A DNA stretch of 64,000 bases from Cohnella sp. WQ 127256 (GTDB lineage Bacteria; Bacillota; Bacilli; Paenibacillales; Paenibacillaceae), in NCBI RefSeq assembly GCF_024519285.1, contig NZ_JAMZCY010000005.1, forward strand, positions 372,001 through 436,000, in the 5' to 3' direction. Positions 25,031-34,721 of this stretch are shown here, in pieces (within the stretch, counting starts at the first letter, position 1; every line of letters begins with the position of its first letter). The position numbers and the translations under genes were made by a program. The notes below the pieces were generated by a model. That model saw only the letters and a program-made list of their open reading frames with translations, was not told the DNA's origin and did no database searches.

Positions 25031-26305
25031 ATGCAGCCACGAAAGGGATCTGCCTTGTTGCGAAATATCATTCTATTCGTCTGCTATGGGATCATCATGG
25101 CCCTATATGTTTGGTATACATCACCTAATCGAGTTCCAGAAGCGTATCAGGGTACGGCAGCAGATCCTGCGACTTTCTACACTGCAAACCAATTACACGA
25201 TAGTGAGCAACTGAACGCGGCGCGGAATTGGATTTTCTTCATGAGTGGGCCTTGGGAATGGTTAATCTACTTCATCCTTCTGACAAGCGGTTTGGCGAGA
25301 CAGTGGAGACAGTTACTTGAGAGCTATCGCTGGCCCATTTACATACGTTTTCCCCTCTATGTTCTGTTTGTGAACGCTGCGGCCTTCTTGCTCTATTTTC
25401 CATTACGGGTTGTTAGCTTTAAGCTATCGAAGGCTTATGGTATTTCGACACAACCCGTCCTGAGTTGGCTTAGGGATAAGCTCGTTGAGTTTAGTGTTGG
25501 TTATGTGACGATGTTGATCGTATCCGCGTTTGCCTTCTGGATGATCTCTCGGGGAGGGAGATGGTGGCTAAAGCTTTGGCTCATCTCTGTCCCGTTTACC
25601 TTATTCATGATGTATGTTCAGCCTGTCATAATAGACCCGCTGTATAATAAATTTTCTACCTTGTCGGATCAGAGATTGGAACAGCAAATACTTGATCTTG
25701 CCGACAAAGCGGATATCCCTGCTCATCGCGTATATGAAGTTGCTATGTCCGATAAGACAAATGCGATGAACGCATACGTCAATGGTATTGGCTCCTCATT
25801 GCGTATCGTGTTGTGGGATACGACGTTAAAGAAGTTAACCGAGCAGGAAATTCTGCTCATTATGGCCCATGAAATGGGTCACTATGTGATGAATCATCTC
25901 GAGTGGAGTGCAGTCGGTGCAGTCGGGTCTTCCTTAGTTCTCATGGTCATCGGCGGTTGGCTATTCCAATTTATAGTTAGAAAACGAGGGGAGCAGTGGG
26001 GGATTCGTTCCTTGTCAGACATGACGGCTTTGCCCCTCATTCTCCTTATCCTTTCGATTCTATCGTTCGTATCGCTCCCAGTATCAAATTACATTTCTCG
26101 GCAAGCAGAAGCTTCTGCGGATCACTATGCGATGGAGTTGATTGGGAGTGCGGAAGGCTCAATAACCATGAATCAGAAAATGTCTGTTGTCGTGCTCAGC
26201 GATGTGAATCCCCCACTTCTCGTAAAGTGGTTCCGAGACAGTCATCCCTCAGACATGGAAAGGATAATCGATGCAGAGCAATTTGATCGGGAAAGAGGTA
26301 AATGA
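25031..26305 (+). CDS. M48 family membrane metalloprotease (Ste24/HtpX-like)
   Basis: The 424-residue membrane protein has about seven hydrophobic segments and the zinc motif HEMGH at residues 280-284, preceded by NAYVNGIGSSLRIVLWDTTLK. The third ligand is Glu in SRQAEASADHYAME. This is the layout of CAAX-protease-like M48A peptidases, which degrade or process membrane proteins. AAGGAG precedes the ATG. The next gene begins inside its last 35 bases, which implies translational coupling. The substrate is unknown. Confidence 0.92.
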   Translation: MQPRKGSALLRNIILFVCYGIIMALYVWYTSPNRVPEAYQGTAADPATFYTANQLHDSEQLNAARNWIFFMSGPWEWLIYFILLTSGLARQWRQLLESYRWPIYIRFPLYVLFVNAAAFLLYFPLRVVSFKLSKAYGISTQPVLSWLRDKLVEFSVGYVTMLIVSAFAFWMISRGGRWWLKLWLISVPFTLFMMYVQPVIIDPLYNKFSTLSDQRLEQQILDLADKADIPAHRVYEVAMSDKTNAMNAYVNGIGSSLRIVLWDTTLKKLTEQEILLIMAHEMGHYVMNHLEWSAVGAVGSSLVLMVIGGWLFQFIVRKRGEQWGIRSLSDMTALPLILLILSILSFVSLPVSNYISRQAEASADHYAMELIGSAEGSITMNQKMSVVVLSDVNPPLLVKWFRDSHPSDMERIIDAEQFDRERGK

Positions 26306-27056
26306 ACTCGATGTTTTTTTTCTAGCCGGATTAGCAACAGCGCCTCATTTTATGGAAAACTTAAGGCATGTCTTGATAGATAAGCTGCAACGAGGGTTCT
26401 CGAATGAATCATTGGGACAGCCAGTATATTCGGAGCAATTATTTCCTTATGGCGACTGGGGGAGAAGAGTCATCCCACAGCTGTGGGAAATCAGGTCAGA
26501 TATGCGGCTTGGTGTGAGTAGGATCGCACGTTCTATCGGAGGAAACCGTGCTTTAAACTCTATTCGATCTGCAAGGCCCTTATCCTGCGATCGACCTAGA
26601 ATGTTGCTATTAATTGGACACAGTGGGGGAGGCATTGCCGCAGTCCATGCCGCGCAGCTTCTGCTGGATAGTGAACGCTATTCGGCATGCCTCGTAGTTA
26701 TGATCGGCTCTCCCAAATGCCGAATCCCGGAGAGCTTACGTCCATCCGTGCTTTCGATCAGTGCCGCAGGTCGGACCAAGGGGACCTCCACAACCCCATC
26801 TCGTTCTCCAGATATCGTCTCTCGTCTTGGTACGTTTGGCGGGTGGGCTGTCGGTAACAAGGAAGATGTCGTGAACAGAAGGCTTCCATCCTGGTTAAGA
26901 GACAAACATGCTCCAGCTACTCGGATAAGCGTGCCTATTATCGGTGGGCACGCGGATTATTTTCGCGAAAGGGTACCCTTTGTCAATCAGGAGGGAAGGT
27001 CAAATCTTGATCTTACCTTGGAAGCAATCCTTACCTGGTTAATTCAATGGAATTAA
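26271..27056 (+). CDS. Alpha/beta-hydrolase-like protein
   Basis: The 261-residue protein has the nucleophile elbow LLIGHSGGGIAAVHAA (Ser118) of alpha/beta hydrolases and a plausible late His in IIGGHADYFRERVPF. The N-terminus LDVFFLAGLATAPHFM is the expected first beta strand. The start overlaps the end of the M48 gene by 35 bases and has AAAGGA upstream. It may be a serine esterase or lipase-like enzyme; the exact reaction is not recognisable. The coupling to a membrane protease is an oddity. Confidence 0.75.
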   Translation: MQSNLIGKEVNELDVFFLAGLATAPHFMENLRHVLIDKLQRGFSNESLGQPVYSEQLFPYGDWGRRVIPQLWEIRSDMRLGVSRIARSIGGNRALNSIRSARPLSCDRPRMLLLIGHSGGGIAAVHAAQLLLDSERYSACLVVMIGSPKCRIPESLRPSVLSISAAGRTKGTSTTPSRSPDIVSRLGTFGGWAVGNKEDVVNRRLPSWLRDKHAPATRISVPIIGGHADYFRERVPFVNQEGRSNLDLTLEAILTWLIQWN

Positions 27057-27147
27057 GCATCATTTCGGTAATATCGCTCATTTCAGCATATTCGGGATAT
27101 CTTCATAATTGATGGTATATTTCGAAGCTGAAGGTGAGGGTGTCCGT

Positions 27148-29457
27148 ATGGGCTGGATTGTTGAAGAAGCAGGGTTTGATCCGGAACGGGTCACAACGAA
27201 TGGGAATAAGTTTATGCTCGGGAATGGGGCAATAGGTTATCGGGGAACATTGGAGGAATTTACGAAGGATCAGCTTACGGCATGCACTTTTGCCGGCTTA
27301 TATGATAAAGTCGGCGACCAATGGAGAGAACCCATCAATGCGCCAAACGGGCTATCGACTCGATTCATTGTCGACGGCGAGCAACTAAGCTTATTTTCTT
27401 CAGAGTACGAATCTCATCATCAGTCGCTTAACATTGAGAATGCGACTTTCCAGCGCTCAACCGTTTATGTTGCTTCTGGGGATAACCGAATTACAGTGAA
27501 GTCCCAGCGTTTCGTTAGTATGAAGCATCTCGACCTTATCTTGATGAGAGTACAATTTCATAGCTCGGAGGATTGCGAGGTAACGGTTCAAACCGGTATC
27601 GACGGTGACGTATGGGATATTAATGGTCCTCATCTAGAAAATTACGAGTCGTTGAAGCGTGATGGTGTGATCGGATTATCTGCGGTGACACATGAACTTC
27701 ATAAGACGGTTTGTGTTGCTGAAGGCATCGTATGGGAAGAGAATCAGTTCCCGGAGAACGATGTAAGAGGTGCAGATACGATTTATAGAAGCATCCCGAT
27801 TTCTTGTAAAGCCGGAACAACGTATTCTTTCGTGAAATATGTTGCTGTCATCTCCGGGGAACAAGGCGATAGTCCGATGGAATCGGCCCTGTCCAGCGTA
27901 AAGGCTGCGATGAACACTAGCTATGAGTATCAATTAGACCGGCACGAGCTGTTATGGAAGCGAAGATGGGAACTAACGGATGTCGTTATCGAGGGGGACA
28001 AGGAAGCGCAATTTGCTTTACGTTATAGTATCTATCAATTACAGATTATCGCTCCAACGCATTCAGAGAGAGTATCTATTCCAGCTCGCGGATTATCCGG
28101 TCAAGTATACAAGGGTGCTGTGTTCTGGGATACGGAGATGTTCATGCTGCCCTTCTTCCTCTATACCCAGCCGGATATTGCCAGAAATTTAGTTATGTAT
28201 CGGGTCCATACATTAGAAGGCGCTCGTAGAAAAGCAGCGGAATACGGTTATCGAGGAGCTTATTACGCATGGGAGAGTCAGGATTCGGGTGACGATGCAT
28301 GCACGTTGTTCAATATTACGGATGTGTTCACGAATCGGCCAATGCGTACTTATTTCCGTGATAAGCAAGTTCATATTAGTGCAGACGCAGCATATGGGAT
28401 ATGGCAATATTATGAGTTTACTGGGGATGAAACTGTCCTCCTGGACGGTGGAGCGGAGGTAATTTTGGAATGCGCCCGCTTTTACTATTCCTACTCCTAT
28501 TATAAGGAAGAGAAACGGAGATACGAAGTTCTCGACGTCACAGGCCCTGACGAGTATCACGAACGAGTTAACAATAACGCTTTTACGAACGCATTAGTTA
28601 AAATGACCTTAGAAATGGCGCTCAAATGCTTGGACATCCTTAAAATGAACCATCGCAAAGCGTACGATGCGCTCATCGAAAGGTTGGATTTCGCAGAGGA
28701 TCAGCACAATCTGAGCAGAATGCTTCAGGGTCTCTACATGCCTCAACCTGATCCGCTAACATCGGTTATCGAACAGTTCGACGGGTATATGAGACTTGAG
28801 GACGTGGATCAGAAGACGCTGAAGTCAAGAATTTTGAATAAAAACGAATATTTGGGTGGTGGCAATGGACTTGCTACGACAACTCAAATTCTGAAGCAAG
28901 CGGATGTTGTGCTTATGCTCCATTTGTTTAAGAATTTATATTCCCAAGAGGTAAAGAAGGCAAACTGGGAATATTACGAGCCCAGAACCGAGCATGGCTC
29001 CAGCCTTAGTTCGTGCATTTACGCTCTGGTTGCCTCTGACATTGGCTACGCGGATTGGGCGTATCGCTATTTCATGAGAACTGCAACGATTGATTTGACA
29101 GGGGAGTCTAAGCAATACGTCGGAACGTTATATATTGGCGGGACCCATCCTGCGGCCAACGGGGGAGCTTGGATGGCGGTCATCCTTGGCTTTGCCGGTA
29201 TCCATATGGATCAAGGGAGGGTTTGTCTCAATCCTTCATTGCCTGGAGGCTGGGATTCCATTACATTTGCGATTCAGATCAAGGGACAACGATTCCGCTT
29301 GTCCATTAACGACATTGAAGCAAGCATTCACTCTGAGATCGGTAATCATTCCGCCCAAGCGTTCGTCATCGGTACAGAGGAGCGGACGTTAGAGCCAGGA
29401 AACGGACTTTCTTCACGATATATCGGGAAGGAAAGAGGTGATGGGCTTGTTGGATAA
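27148..29457 (+). CDS. GH65 disaccharide phosphorylase
   Basis: The 769-residue cytoplasmic enzyme (no signal peptide) has the GH65 layout: N-terminal beta-sandwich, (alpha/alpha)6 barrel with the motif DVTGPDEYHERVNNNAFTN carrying catalytic acid Glu469, and C-terminal beta sheet. GH65 phosphorylases invert an alpha-glucosidic disaccharide (maltose, trehalose, kojibiose or nigerose) plus phosphate to beta-glucose-1-phosphate and glucose. The start at 27148 follows GAGGGTG; ATGs at 27109/27112 lack an RBS. The downstream gene encodes beta-phosphoglucomutase, which uses this product. The linkage specificity cannot be read from the sequence; nigerose is favoured only by the nearby GH87 gene. Confidence 0.9.
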   Translation: MGWIVEEAGFDPERVTTNGNKFMLGNGAIGYRGTLEEFTKDQLTACTFAGLYDKVGDQWREPINAPNGLSTRFIVDGEQLSLFSSEYESHHQSLNIENATFQRSTVYVASGDNRITVKSQRFVSMKHLDLILMRVQFHSSEDCEVTVQTGIDGDVWDINGPHLENYESLKRDGVIGLSAVTHELHKTVCVAEGIVWEENQFPENDVRGADTIYRSIPISCKAGTTYSFVKYVAVISGEQGDSPMESALSSVKAAMNTSYEYQLDRHELLWKRRWELTDVVIEGDKEAQFALRYSIYQLQIIAPTHSERVSIPARGLSGQVYKGAVFWDTEMFMLPFFLYTQPDIARNLVMYRVHTLEGARRKAAEYGYRGAYYAWESQDSGDDACTLFNITDVFTNRPMRTYFRDKQVHISADAAYGIWQYYEFTGDETVLLDGGAEVILECARFYYSYSYYKEEKRRYEVLDVTGPDEYHERVNNNAFTNALVKMTLEMALKCLDILKMNHRKAYDALIERLDFAEDQHNLSRMLQGLYMPQPDPLTSVIEQFDGYMRLEDVDQKTLKSRILNKNEYLGGGNGLATTTQILKQADVVLMLHLFKNLYSQEVKKANWEYYEPRTEHGSSLSSCIYALVASDIGYADWAYRYFMRTATIDLTGESKQYVGTLYIGGTHPAANGGAWMAVILGFAGIHMDQGRVCLNPSLPGGWDSITFAIQIKGQRFRLSINDIEASIHSEIGNHSAQAFVIGTEERTLEPGNGLSSRYIGKERGDGLVG

Positions 29458-30082
29458 CATCAAAGGAGCATTATTCGATCTAGACGGGGTTCTTGTGGAT
29501 ACAGCCAAATATCATTATTTGGCTTGGAAGAGGCTGGCGGAGCAATGGGGCTTCGAGTTTACGGAAGCGGATAACGAGAGATTGAAAGGTGTAAGTCGGA
29601 TGAGATCACTTGAGATCATTATCGAAATTGGTGGTCTCACGCTTTCTGAGGAGGAGAAGCTGAGGAAGGCGGAGGAAAAAAATGAATGGTATTTACAATA
29701 TATTCACCAGATGGATCATTCCGAGCTCCTTCCAGGAGCGAAGGAGTATTTGTTGCAATTGAAGGCAAAGGGTGTAAGGATCGCTTTGGGATCGGCGAGC
29801 AAGAATGCGGTGTTCATTCTGGAGAAAGTGGGTATTGCCGATCTGTTCGATGCGATCATCGATGGTACGAAGGTATCGAAGGCGAAGCCGGATCCAGAAG
29901 TGTTCGAGGCTGGCTGCAGAGAGCTTGGACTTAAGCCTAGTGAGTGTGTCGTATTCGAGGATGCAGAAGCTGGAATCAAGGCCGCTATCGCAGCAGGCGT
30001 GTATGTCATCGGTATCGGTAACCCTGCCATCCTGAGCGAGGCAAATCGTGTCGTTGGCGGTCTAAATGACTTGGTAAGTTGA
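29441..30082 (+). CDS. pgmB: Beta-phosphoglucomutase
   Basis: The 213-residue HAD-superfamily protein has the nucleophile motif FDLDGVLVDTAKYHYLAW, the cap-domain motif LKGVSRMRSLE specific to beta-phosphoglucomutases, LGSASKNA and KAKPDPEVF, and the acidic pair VFEDAEAG. It converts beta-glucose-1-phosphate to glucose-6-phosphate. The gene overlaps the end of the GH65 gene, so they are co-translated; the two enzymes feed phosphorolytic cleavage into glycolysis with one ATP saved. GTG at 29438 or TTG at 29447 are alternative starts. Confidence 0.94.
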   Translation: MGLLDNIKGALFDLDGVLVDTAKYHYLAWKRLAEQWGFEFTEADNERLKGVSRMRSLEIIIEIGGLTLSEEEKLRKAEEKNEWYLQYIHQMDHSELLPGAKEYLLQLKAKGVRIALGSASKNAVFILEKVGIADLFDAIIDGTKVSKAKPDPEVFEAGCRELGLKPSECVVFEDAEAGIKAAIAAGVYVIGIGNPAILSEANRVVGGLNDLVS

Positions 30083-30089
30083 ACATGTG

Positions 30090-30119
30090 TTGACGAGTCC
30101 TCTCGCGGGCTTATATACT
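30090..30119 (+). promoter_or_regulatory. Putative sigma-A promoter of the epimerase gene
   Basis: TTGACG (30090-30095) is followed after 16 bases by TATATA or after 18 bases by TATACT, 33-40 bases before the next ATG. Confidence 0.5.
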
Positions 30120-30151
30120 CGAAAAGACAATAGATTCGCGGAGGAATAAAG

Positions 30152-31144
30152 ATGACTATACATTATGCGAAACAAGGAACTTATGAGACCGTACCAGCAA
30201 TCTACTTAAAGCATGGCGCTTATTCAGCTATTTTGTTACCTGGAATCGGAGGGAACCTGATTTCATTCCGGGATGATGATCGTGATTTTCGGTTTATACG
30301 AGAGCCTGAAGGTACAGAATGGTCCTCTTTTGTTGAGGAGGCTATGCTACACGGTATTCCTGTGCTCTTCCCACCGAACCGATACGATGCCGGAACATTT
30401 GAATTTGAGGGTCGGACCTATAAGTTTCCCATAAACGAAGAACATACCGGTAATCACATTCATGGTTTTGTATACAAATCGGAATGGGAAGTAGTTAGCT
30501 ACGGAAGCACGGATCAGGAAAGCTCGGTGACGGTTAGATTAATTTTCGATGAGCGGCATCCGGGATTCGAATTTTATCCGCACAAGGTGACTTTGTCTCA
30601 AACCTTCTCGATATCGAGTGAAGGACTTAAACAGGAATTCGTTGCCACTAACGACAGCGATAAAGCAATTCCTTTCATGCTCGGATTCCATACTAGTGTG
30701 AACGCTCCGTTCGCTTCAGGGAGCAGTAAGGAAGATGTAGAAGTAGGAATCACGATTGGAGAACGGTGGGAGCTTGATGAACGTATGCTTCCGACTGGTC
30801 AAAAGCAACCTCTTAGTGATGGGGAATTGCTATTGAAAAGGGGAGATGGTGATCCCTACTTCACATCTCTAGATAATCACTATACTGCTGAGGATATTGG
30901 CGGTTTTAATGCAATGACAATATATGATCGACGGTTAGATACTCATTTTGTCTATGAGGTCGGTGAAGCTTACAAGCATTGGATGGTGTATAACGCTGTT
31001 GCCAATGGCAGCTTCTTCTGTCCTGAGCCGCAAACTGGGATGGTCAACGCTCCTAATGTTAATCTGCCGACCGAGCAAACCGGACTAATCCGTCTGGAGC
31101 CAGGTGAGCAGTGGTCGGCGGTAAGCCGCATGTATTCCCAGTAA
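30152..31144 (+). CDS. Aldose 1-epimerase family protein
   Basis: The 330-residue protein has the galactose-mutarotase beta-sandwich pattern: LLPGIGGNLISFRD, VLFPPNRYDAGTFEF, the first active-site His in NHIHGFVYKSEW, the second in GFHTSVNAPF, and a late catalytic Glu near CPEPQTGMVNAPN. Mutarotases interconvert alpha and beta anomers of sugars. GGAGGAA precedes the ATG. It lies 69 bases after pgmB; by supplying the right anomer it would complement the phosphorylase (which releases free glucose). It may also act on the imported oligosaccharides. Confidence 0.9.
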   Translation: MTIHYAKQGTYETVPAIYLKHGAYSAILLPGIGGNLISFRDDDRDFRFIREPEGTEWSSFVEEAMLHGIPVLFPPNRYDAGTFEFEGRTYKFPINEEHTGNHIHGFVYKSEWEVVSYGSTDQESSVTVRLIFDERHPGFEFYPHKVTLSQTFSISSEGLKQEFVATNDSDKAIPFMLGFHTSVNAPFASGSSKEDVEVGITIGERWELDERMLPTGQKQPLSDGELLLKRGDGDPYFTSLDNHYTAEDIGGFNAMTIYDRRLDTHFVYEVGEAYKHWMVYNAVANGSFFCPEPQTGMVNAPNVNLPTEQTGLIRLEPGEQWSAVSRMYSQ

Positions 31145-31189
31145 AATATTAAACATTCATTACAGTGGATGAGAACGCACATCATTAAC

Positions 31190-31228
31190 AAGAAGAACGG
31201 ATGAGCTTGACCCCGTTCTTCTTTTTTT
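31190..31228 (+). terminator. Rho-independent terminator
   Basis: AGAAGAACGG pairs with CCGTTCTTCT, followed by seven T. It ends the GH65-pgmB-epimerase group. Confidence 0.88.
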
Positions 31229-31449
31229 ATTTCAATAAAACCCCAGAGTGACAAGGAGAACGCAAATACATGTCGAAAAAAACAGTTAGCATAAAGAAAG
31301 AACACTAAACCGTAACCGTGAATGGTGCTTATGATGTGTAATTCGATGCAGAATAGGCGTATTTATACTGAATTCAGGAGTCGCTCAACAATAGGTTTCG
31401 GTTAACACGCATAATAGGGTTTCGACTATTCGTTGGAGGGATTCAAAGG
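31229..31449 (+). other. Intergenic stretch before the YesM-type kinase
   Basis: The 305 bases between 31144 and 31450 hold the terminator at 31190-31228 and little else. A 12-codon frame at 31270-31308 (MSKKTVSIKKEH) has AAGGAG eleven bases upstream and could be a leader peptide, but it has no visible promoter. No convincing promoter for the kinase gene was found; CATAAT near 31408 is a weak -10 candidate. Confidence 0.3.
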
Positions 31450-33273
31450 ATGAACACAAGGTTGAAAAACCCCTTGACGAGAATGAACGTTAGACAGCAG
31501 CTAGTGCTGTTATTTTTAATATTGGTCAGTCCCGTTTTTTTGCTCAACGCCTATGCAAATACGAAAGCGGAGCAAATTCTGAAGGAGCATGTGACGAGCG
31601 CCTATGAGGAACTGAACAAACAAAACCATTTTCTGATCAACCGAGATATCGATACGGTTAGTCGAATCATGACCACGATCATCCAGAACTCGAAAACTCA
31701 AAGCCTGATCAGCGATGAGAATGATAACCCGTTCGAACGAGTTGTAAAATATGGAGAGATGAACACCTTACTAGGCAATAATTCGGTTGGCTTATTCGGT
31801 GGAGAAGCCATCTATTATTTCCTCTTCGTACATGATCCGAACAATCGTTATGATTTTGCCCCTTCCATTCCGGACATTAATCGTCAGAATAATGGTTCAT
31901 CCGTGTTCTTTTATGCCGATGGAACGAATGAGCCTTGGCTTGAGCAAGCGCTGAAGGCGAAAGGCAAAGGCGTTCTTACCTTAATAGATAATTTCGGTCC
32001 GAACGCTGACCAAAAAACTCTTGCTTATCTACGCGCGGTTAATAGCATTACGAATGGTAAAAGTGTTGTCGGTGTTCTTGTCGCTACGAAAATGGATAAA
32101 AAAATAGAAGATTCATTTAGTACGGTCTCCCTCCCAGAAGGGGGAGAAATCTATTTGACGGATTGGTCGGACAGGATATTAGCTTCTACTACAGATGAGA
32201 TGGGAAAGGTCCTAAAGCTACCTAATCATCTCAATACAGCGGAGTCAATGGAAGAAACCTTTAGCACGGTATCGGATAATTATATCTATGTCATTCATAC
32301 GAAATTTTCCTTGAAGCAGAAGCTAGTGTATACGATTCCAATTAAATCGTTACTCCAGCAACAAAGTGAATTAAAGCAGGTTATCAAGACGATATCGATT
32401 GGATATTCCTTGTTCGCCATTGTCGTGATGATGTATTTCTGGAGATCACTCATGAATCCGCTTCGTAAGCTGGCGATGTTCGCTCGATCTCATGAGCCGG
32501 GCAAGCCATTGGCTAATACTCCAATAAGAGAACGCAATGATGAGGTGGGTGTTCTCATTTACTCCGTCCATAACATGGCGAACCGAATTAATAACATGAT
32601 TCATGAACAGTATTTTATGGAAATCAAACAGAAGGAATCACAGCTTCAGCTTCTGTATCAACAAATTAACCCACATCTTTTATACAATACGCTTGAAAGC
32701 ATTTATTGGAAGAGTACTCTGGAGGGGAATACCGTATCAGCTGAGATGATTAAGGATCTTTCTAAGCTTATGCGAATAAGCTTAAGTCGAGGAAGAGAGC
32801 TCATCACGATTGAAGAGGAGCTAGAGCACGCTAAAGCCTACACGAGTCTTCAACAAAAAAGATACGAGTATGGTTTCACCCTTCTATGGAATGTAAGTGA
32901 AGGAATTTCTCATTATCTAATTCCAAAGATTACGCTTCAGCCTCTCATTGAAAATGCAATAATTCATGGGGTTATGAATATGGGCGAGGATGGGGAGATT
33001 ATCGTTTCCGTTCGGCCAGAGGACAACAATATTTTGATTACCGTAGAAGACAACGGGTACAAGGATGTTGATCATGGAGCGATTAACAATTTGCTTGTTA
33101 ACGAGCCTGCAGAGGCTTCATCCGGTTACGGAATTAACAACGTGAATAAACGTATTCAACTACATTTCGGAGATCTTTATGGCATGCGTTACGAGGCACG
33201 GGATGTGGAAGGTACTGTCGTTATCGTAGTTATTCCTAAACAGGTGAATTCAGAATCAACAAGCGAACTTTAG
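31450..33273 (+). CDS. Sensor histidine kinase, YesM family
   Basis: The 607-residue kinase has an N-terminal helix (about 17-37), a large extracytoplasmic sensor of about 280 residues (Cache-like), a second helix (about 313-335), a HAMP segment, the His_kinase domain with phospho-acceptor His409 in YQQINPHLLYNTLESIYW, and an HATPase domain (LIENAIIHGV, VEDNGY, GYGINNVNKRI). YesM/YesN systems in Paenibacillus usually sense extracellular oligosaccharides or their binding proteins and control adjacent importers. GGAGGG precedes the ATG. Its partner regulator starts 19 bases downstream. Confidence 0.94.
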   Translation: MNTRLKNPLTRMNVRQQLVLLFLILVSPVFLLNAYANTKAEQILKEHVTSAYEELNKQNHFLINRDIDTVSRIMTTIIQNSKTQSLISDENDNPFERVVKYGEMNTLLGNNSVGLFGGEAIYYFLFVHDPNNRYDFAPSIPDINRQNNGSSVFFYADGTNEPWLEQALKAKGKGVLTLIDNFGPNADQKTLAYLRAVNSITNGKSVVGVLVATKMDKKIEDSFSTVSLPEGGEIYLTDWSDRILASTTDEMGKVLKLPNHLNTAESMEETFSTVSDNYIYVIHTKFSLKQKLVYTIPIKSLLQQQSELKQVIKTISIGYSLFAIVVMMYFWRSLMNPLRKLAMFARSHEPGKPLANTPIRERNDEVGVLIYSVHNMANRINNMIHEQYFMEIKQKESQLQLLYQQINPHLLYNTLESIYWKSTLEGNTVSAEMIKDLSKLMRISLSRGRELITIEEELEHAKAYTSLQQKRYEYGFTLLWNVSEGISHYLIPKITLQPLIENAIIHGVMNMGEDGEIIVSVRPEDNNILITVEDNGYKDVDHGAINNLLVNEPAEASSGYGINNVNKRIQLHFGDLYGMRYEARDVEGTVVIVVIPKQVNSESTSEL

Positions 33274-33292
33274 AATAAAGGGGGCAGCTTAG

Positions 33293-34624
33293 ATGTACAA
33301 CATACTTATCGTAGATGACGAACCACTCATATGCCGAGGGCTCGCTAGTCTTCTCGAAACTTCAGGCCTTAATATTCAAAATATACACATCGCACATAAT
33401 GGGTACGAGGCTTTGGATTATTTGAAGATGGAAAATATCGATATGCTCATCACGGACATTCAGATGGGGGCGATGAGCGGTATTGAGCTTATGCAGCAGG
33501 CGAAAATTATTAAGCCTTGGGTGCAAGTTATCGTCATCTCAGCCCATGAAACCTTTCAATATGCACAGCTTGCTATGCGCTTAGGCGCAAGAGATTATTT
33601 GATCAAACCGATCAACAGTGAGCAATTGCTCAATTCGGTTCGTCATGTGCTGTTACATATGGACAAGCCGCTTCAAGATCAAGCGGAAATCATCTCAGAT
33701 TTACGGGAGCATTTCCGCATGGAGCAGCCCAATCCGCAACGGACGGAATTACTGAACAGGCTTCTTGGAGAAGGCCCGTCGAATCTTCCTTCTGAAATGA
33801 TTATGCTAGAGAAGCAAAATCAAGTTCATTTACACGGACCTTATTTTGCAATGATCAAAATTCGTTTAGATATTCATTCCGATATGAAAGCAATTGTGTA
33901 TGAAGAGAAAGATGTTACGTTGCTAAGATACGCAGTTTTGAACATTGTTAACGAACTGTTGGATAAGGAATGGGACCATTATTCGTTTTATTCCCACGAC
34001 AAGGAAGTTAGTATTATCGTGCAATGGGACGAAGAACGGTATGGCGATTCAAGCGTTGATAAAACCAATCAGCTCGAGATGATTGGTCGCAGCCTTCATT
34101 TCAATATTCATAAGTTTTTACGGTTTCAATGCGTGGTAGGGATAAGCCAGATTCTTAAGGGGCGAGAGTTCCTTCAAGAGTTGAACGATCAGGTGAATAA
34201 GGCCATCGTATGGAATCGCGAGCACCAAGACCATCATGTGTTCTATTTCGGTGACTTCAAATGGGCATTATTTACCGAGGATCCTTCCGAGGAAGAGCTC
34301 GCGGCACAGAACAACATGATCGTAGAGCGGGCGAATGAATACATTCAAGCCAATTATGTTCAGAAGGGTCTCACATTGAACGAGATTGCGCAAAAAAATC
34401 ATGTCAGCCCGAATTACCTCAGCTACTTATTTAAGAAAAATATGGGTATTAATCTATGGGAATATGTCATTAAATTACGTATGGAAGAGAGCAAGAGATT
34501 GATTCAACATTCCGATTTGCGTCGCTACGAAATATCGGAGAGGGTCGGATACGAATCACCGGAGCATTTTAGCAAAATATTCAAGAAATACTTCGGGATT
34601 AGTCCGAGTGAAATGAAGAAGTAA
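33293..34624 (+). CDS. Response regulator with AraC-type output, YesN family
   Basis: The 443-residue protein has a receiver domain (VDDEPLICRGL, phospho-acceptor Asp55 in LITDIQMGAMSG, Lys in YLIKPINSEQLL), a central linker of about 220 residues and a C-terminal AraC/XylS domain with two helix-turn-helix units (LTLNEIAQKNHVSPNYLSYLF and ISERVGYESPEHFSKIFKKY). It is co-transcribed with the YesM kinase. It most likely activates the importer, GH31 and GH87 genes that follow; a shared promoter element (GAATACACAT) at two of them is a candidate binding site. Confidence 0.94.
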   Translation: MYNILIVDDEPLICRGLASLLETSGLNIQNIHIAHNGYEALDYLKMENIDMLITDIQMGAMSGIELMQQAKIIKPWVQVIVISAHETFQYAQLAMRLGARDYLIKPINSEQLLNSVRHVLLHMDKPLQDQAEIISDLREHFRMEQPNPQRTELLNRLLGEGPSNLPSEMIMLEKQNQVHLHGPYFAMIKIRLDIHSDMKAIVYEEKDVTLLRYAVLNIVNELLDKEWDHYSFYSHDKEVSIIVQWDEERYGDSSVDKTNQLEMIGRSLHFNIHKFLRFQCVVGISQILKGREFLQELNDQVNKAIVWNREHQDHHVFYFGDFKWALFTEDPSEEELAAQNNMIVERANEYIQANYVQKGLTLNEIAQKNHVSPNYLSYLFKKNMGINLWEYVIKLRMEESKRLIQHSDLRRYEISERVGYESPEHFSKIFKKYFGISPSEMKK

Positions 34625-34721
34625 GATCGCCTATGATCCCCATAGATATGCACATGTTCACTTGGCCTCCCTTTTTCTACAATAAGACTTATGGATAGAA
34701 CATAAGGAATGAGGGAGACCG

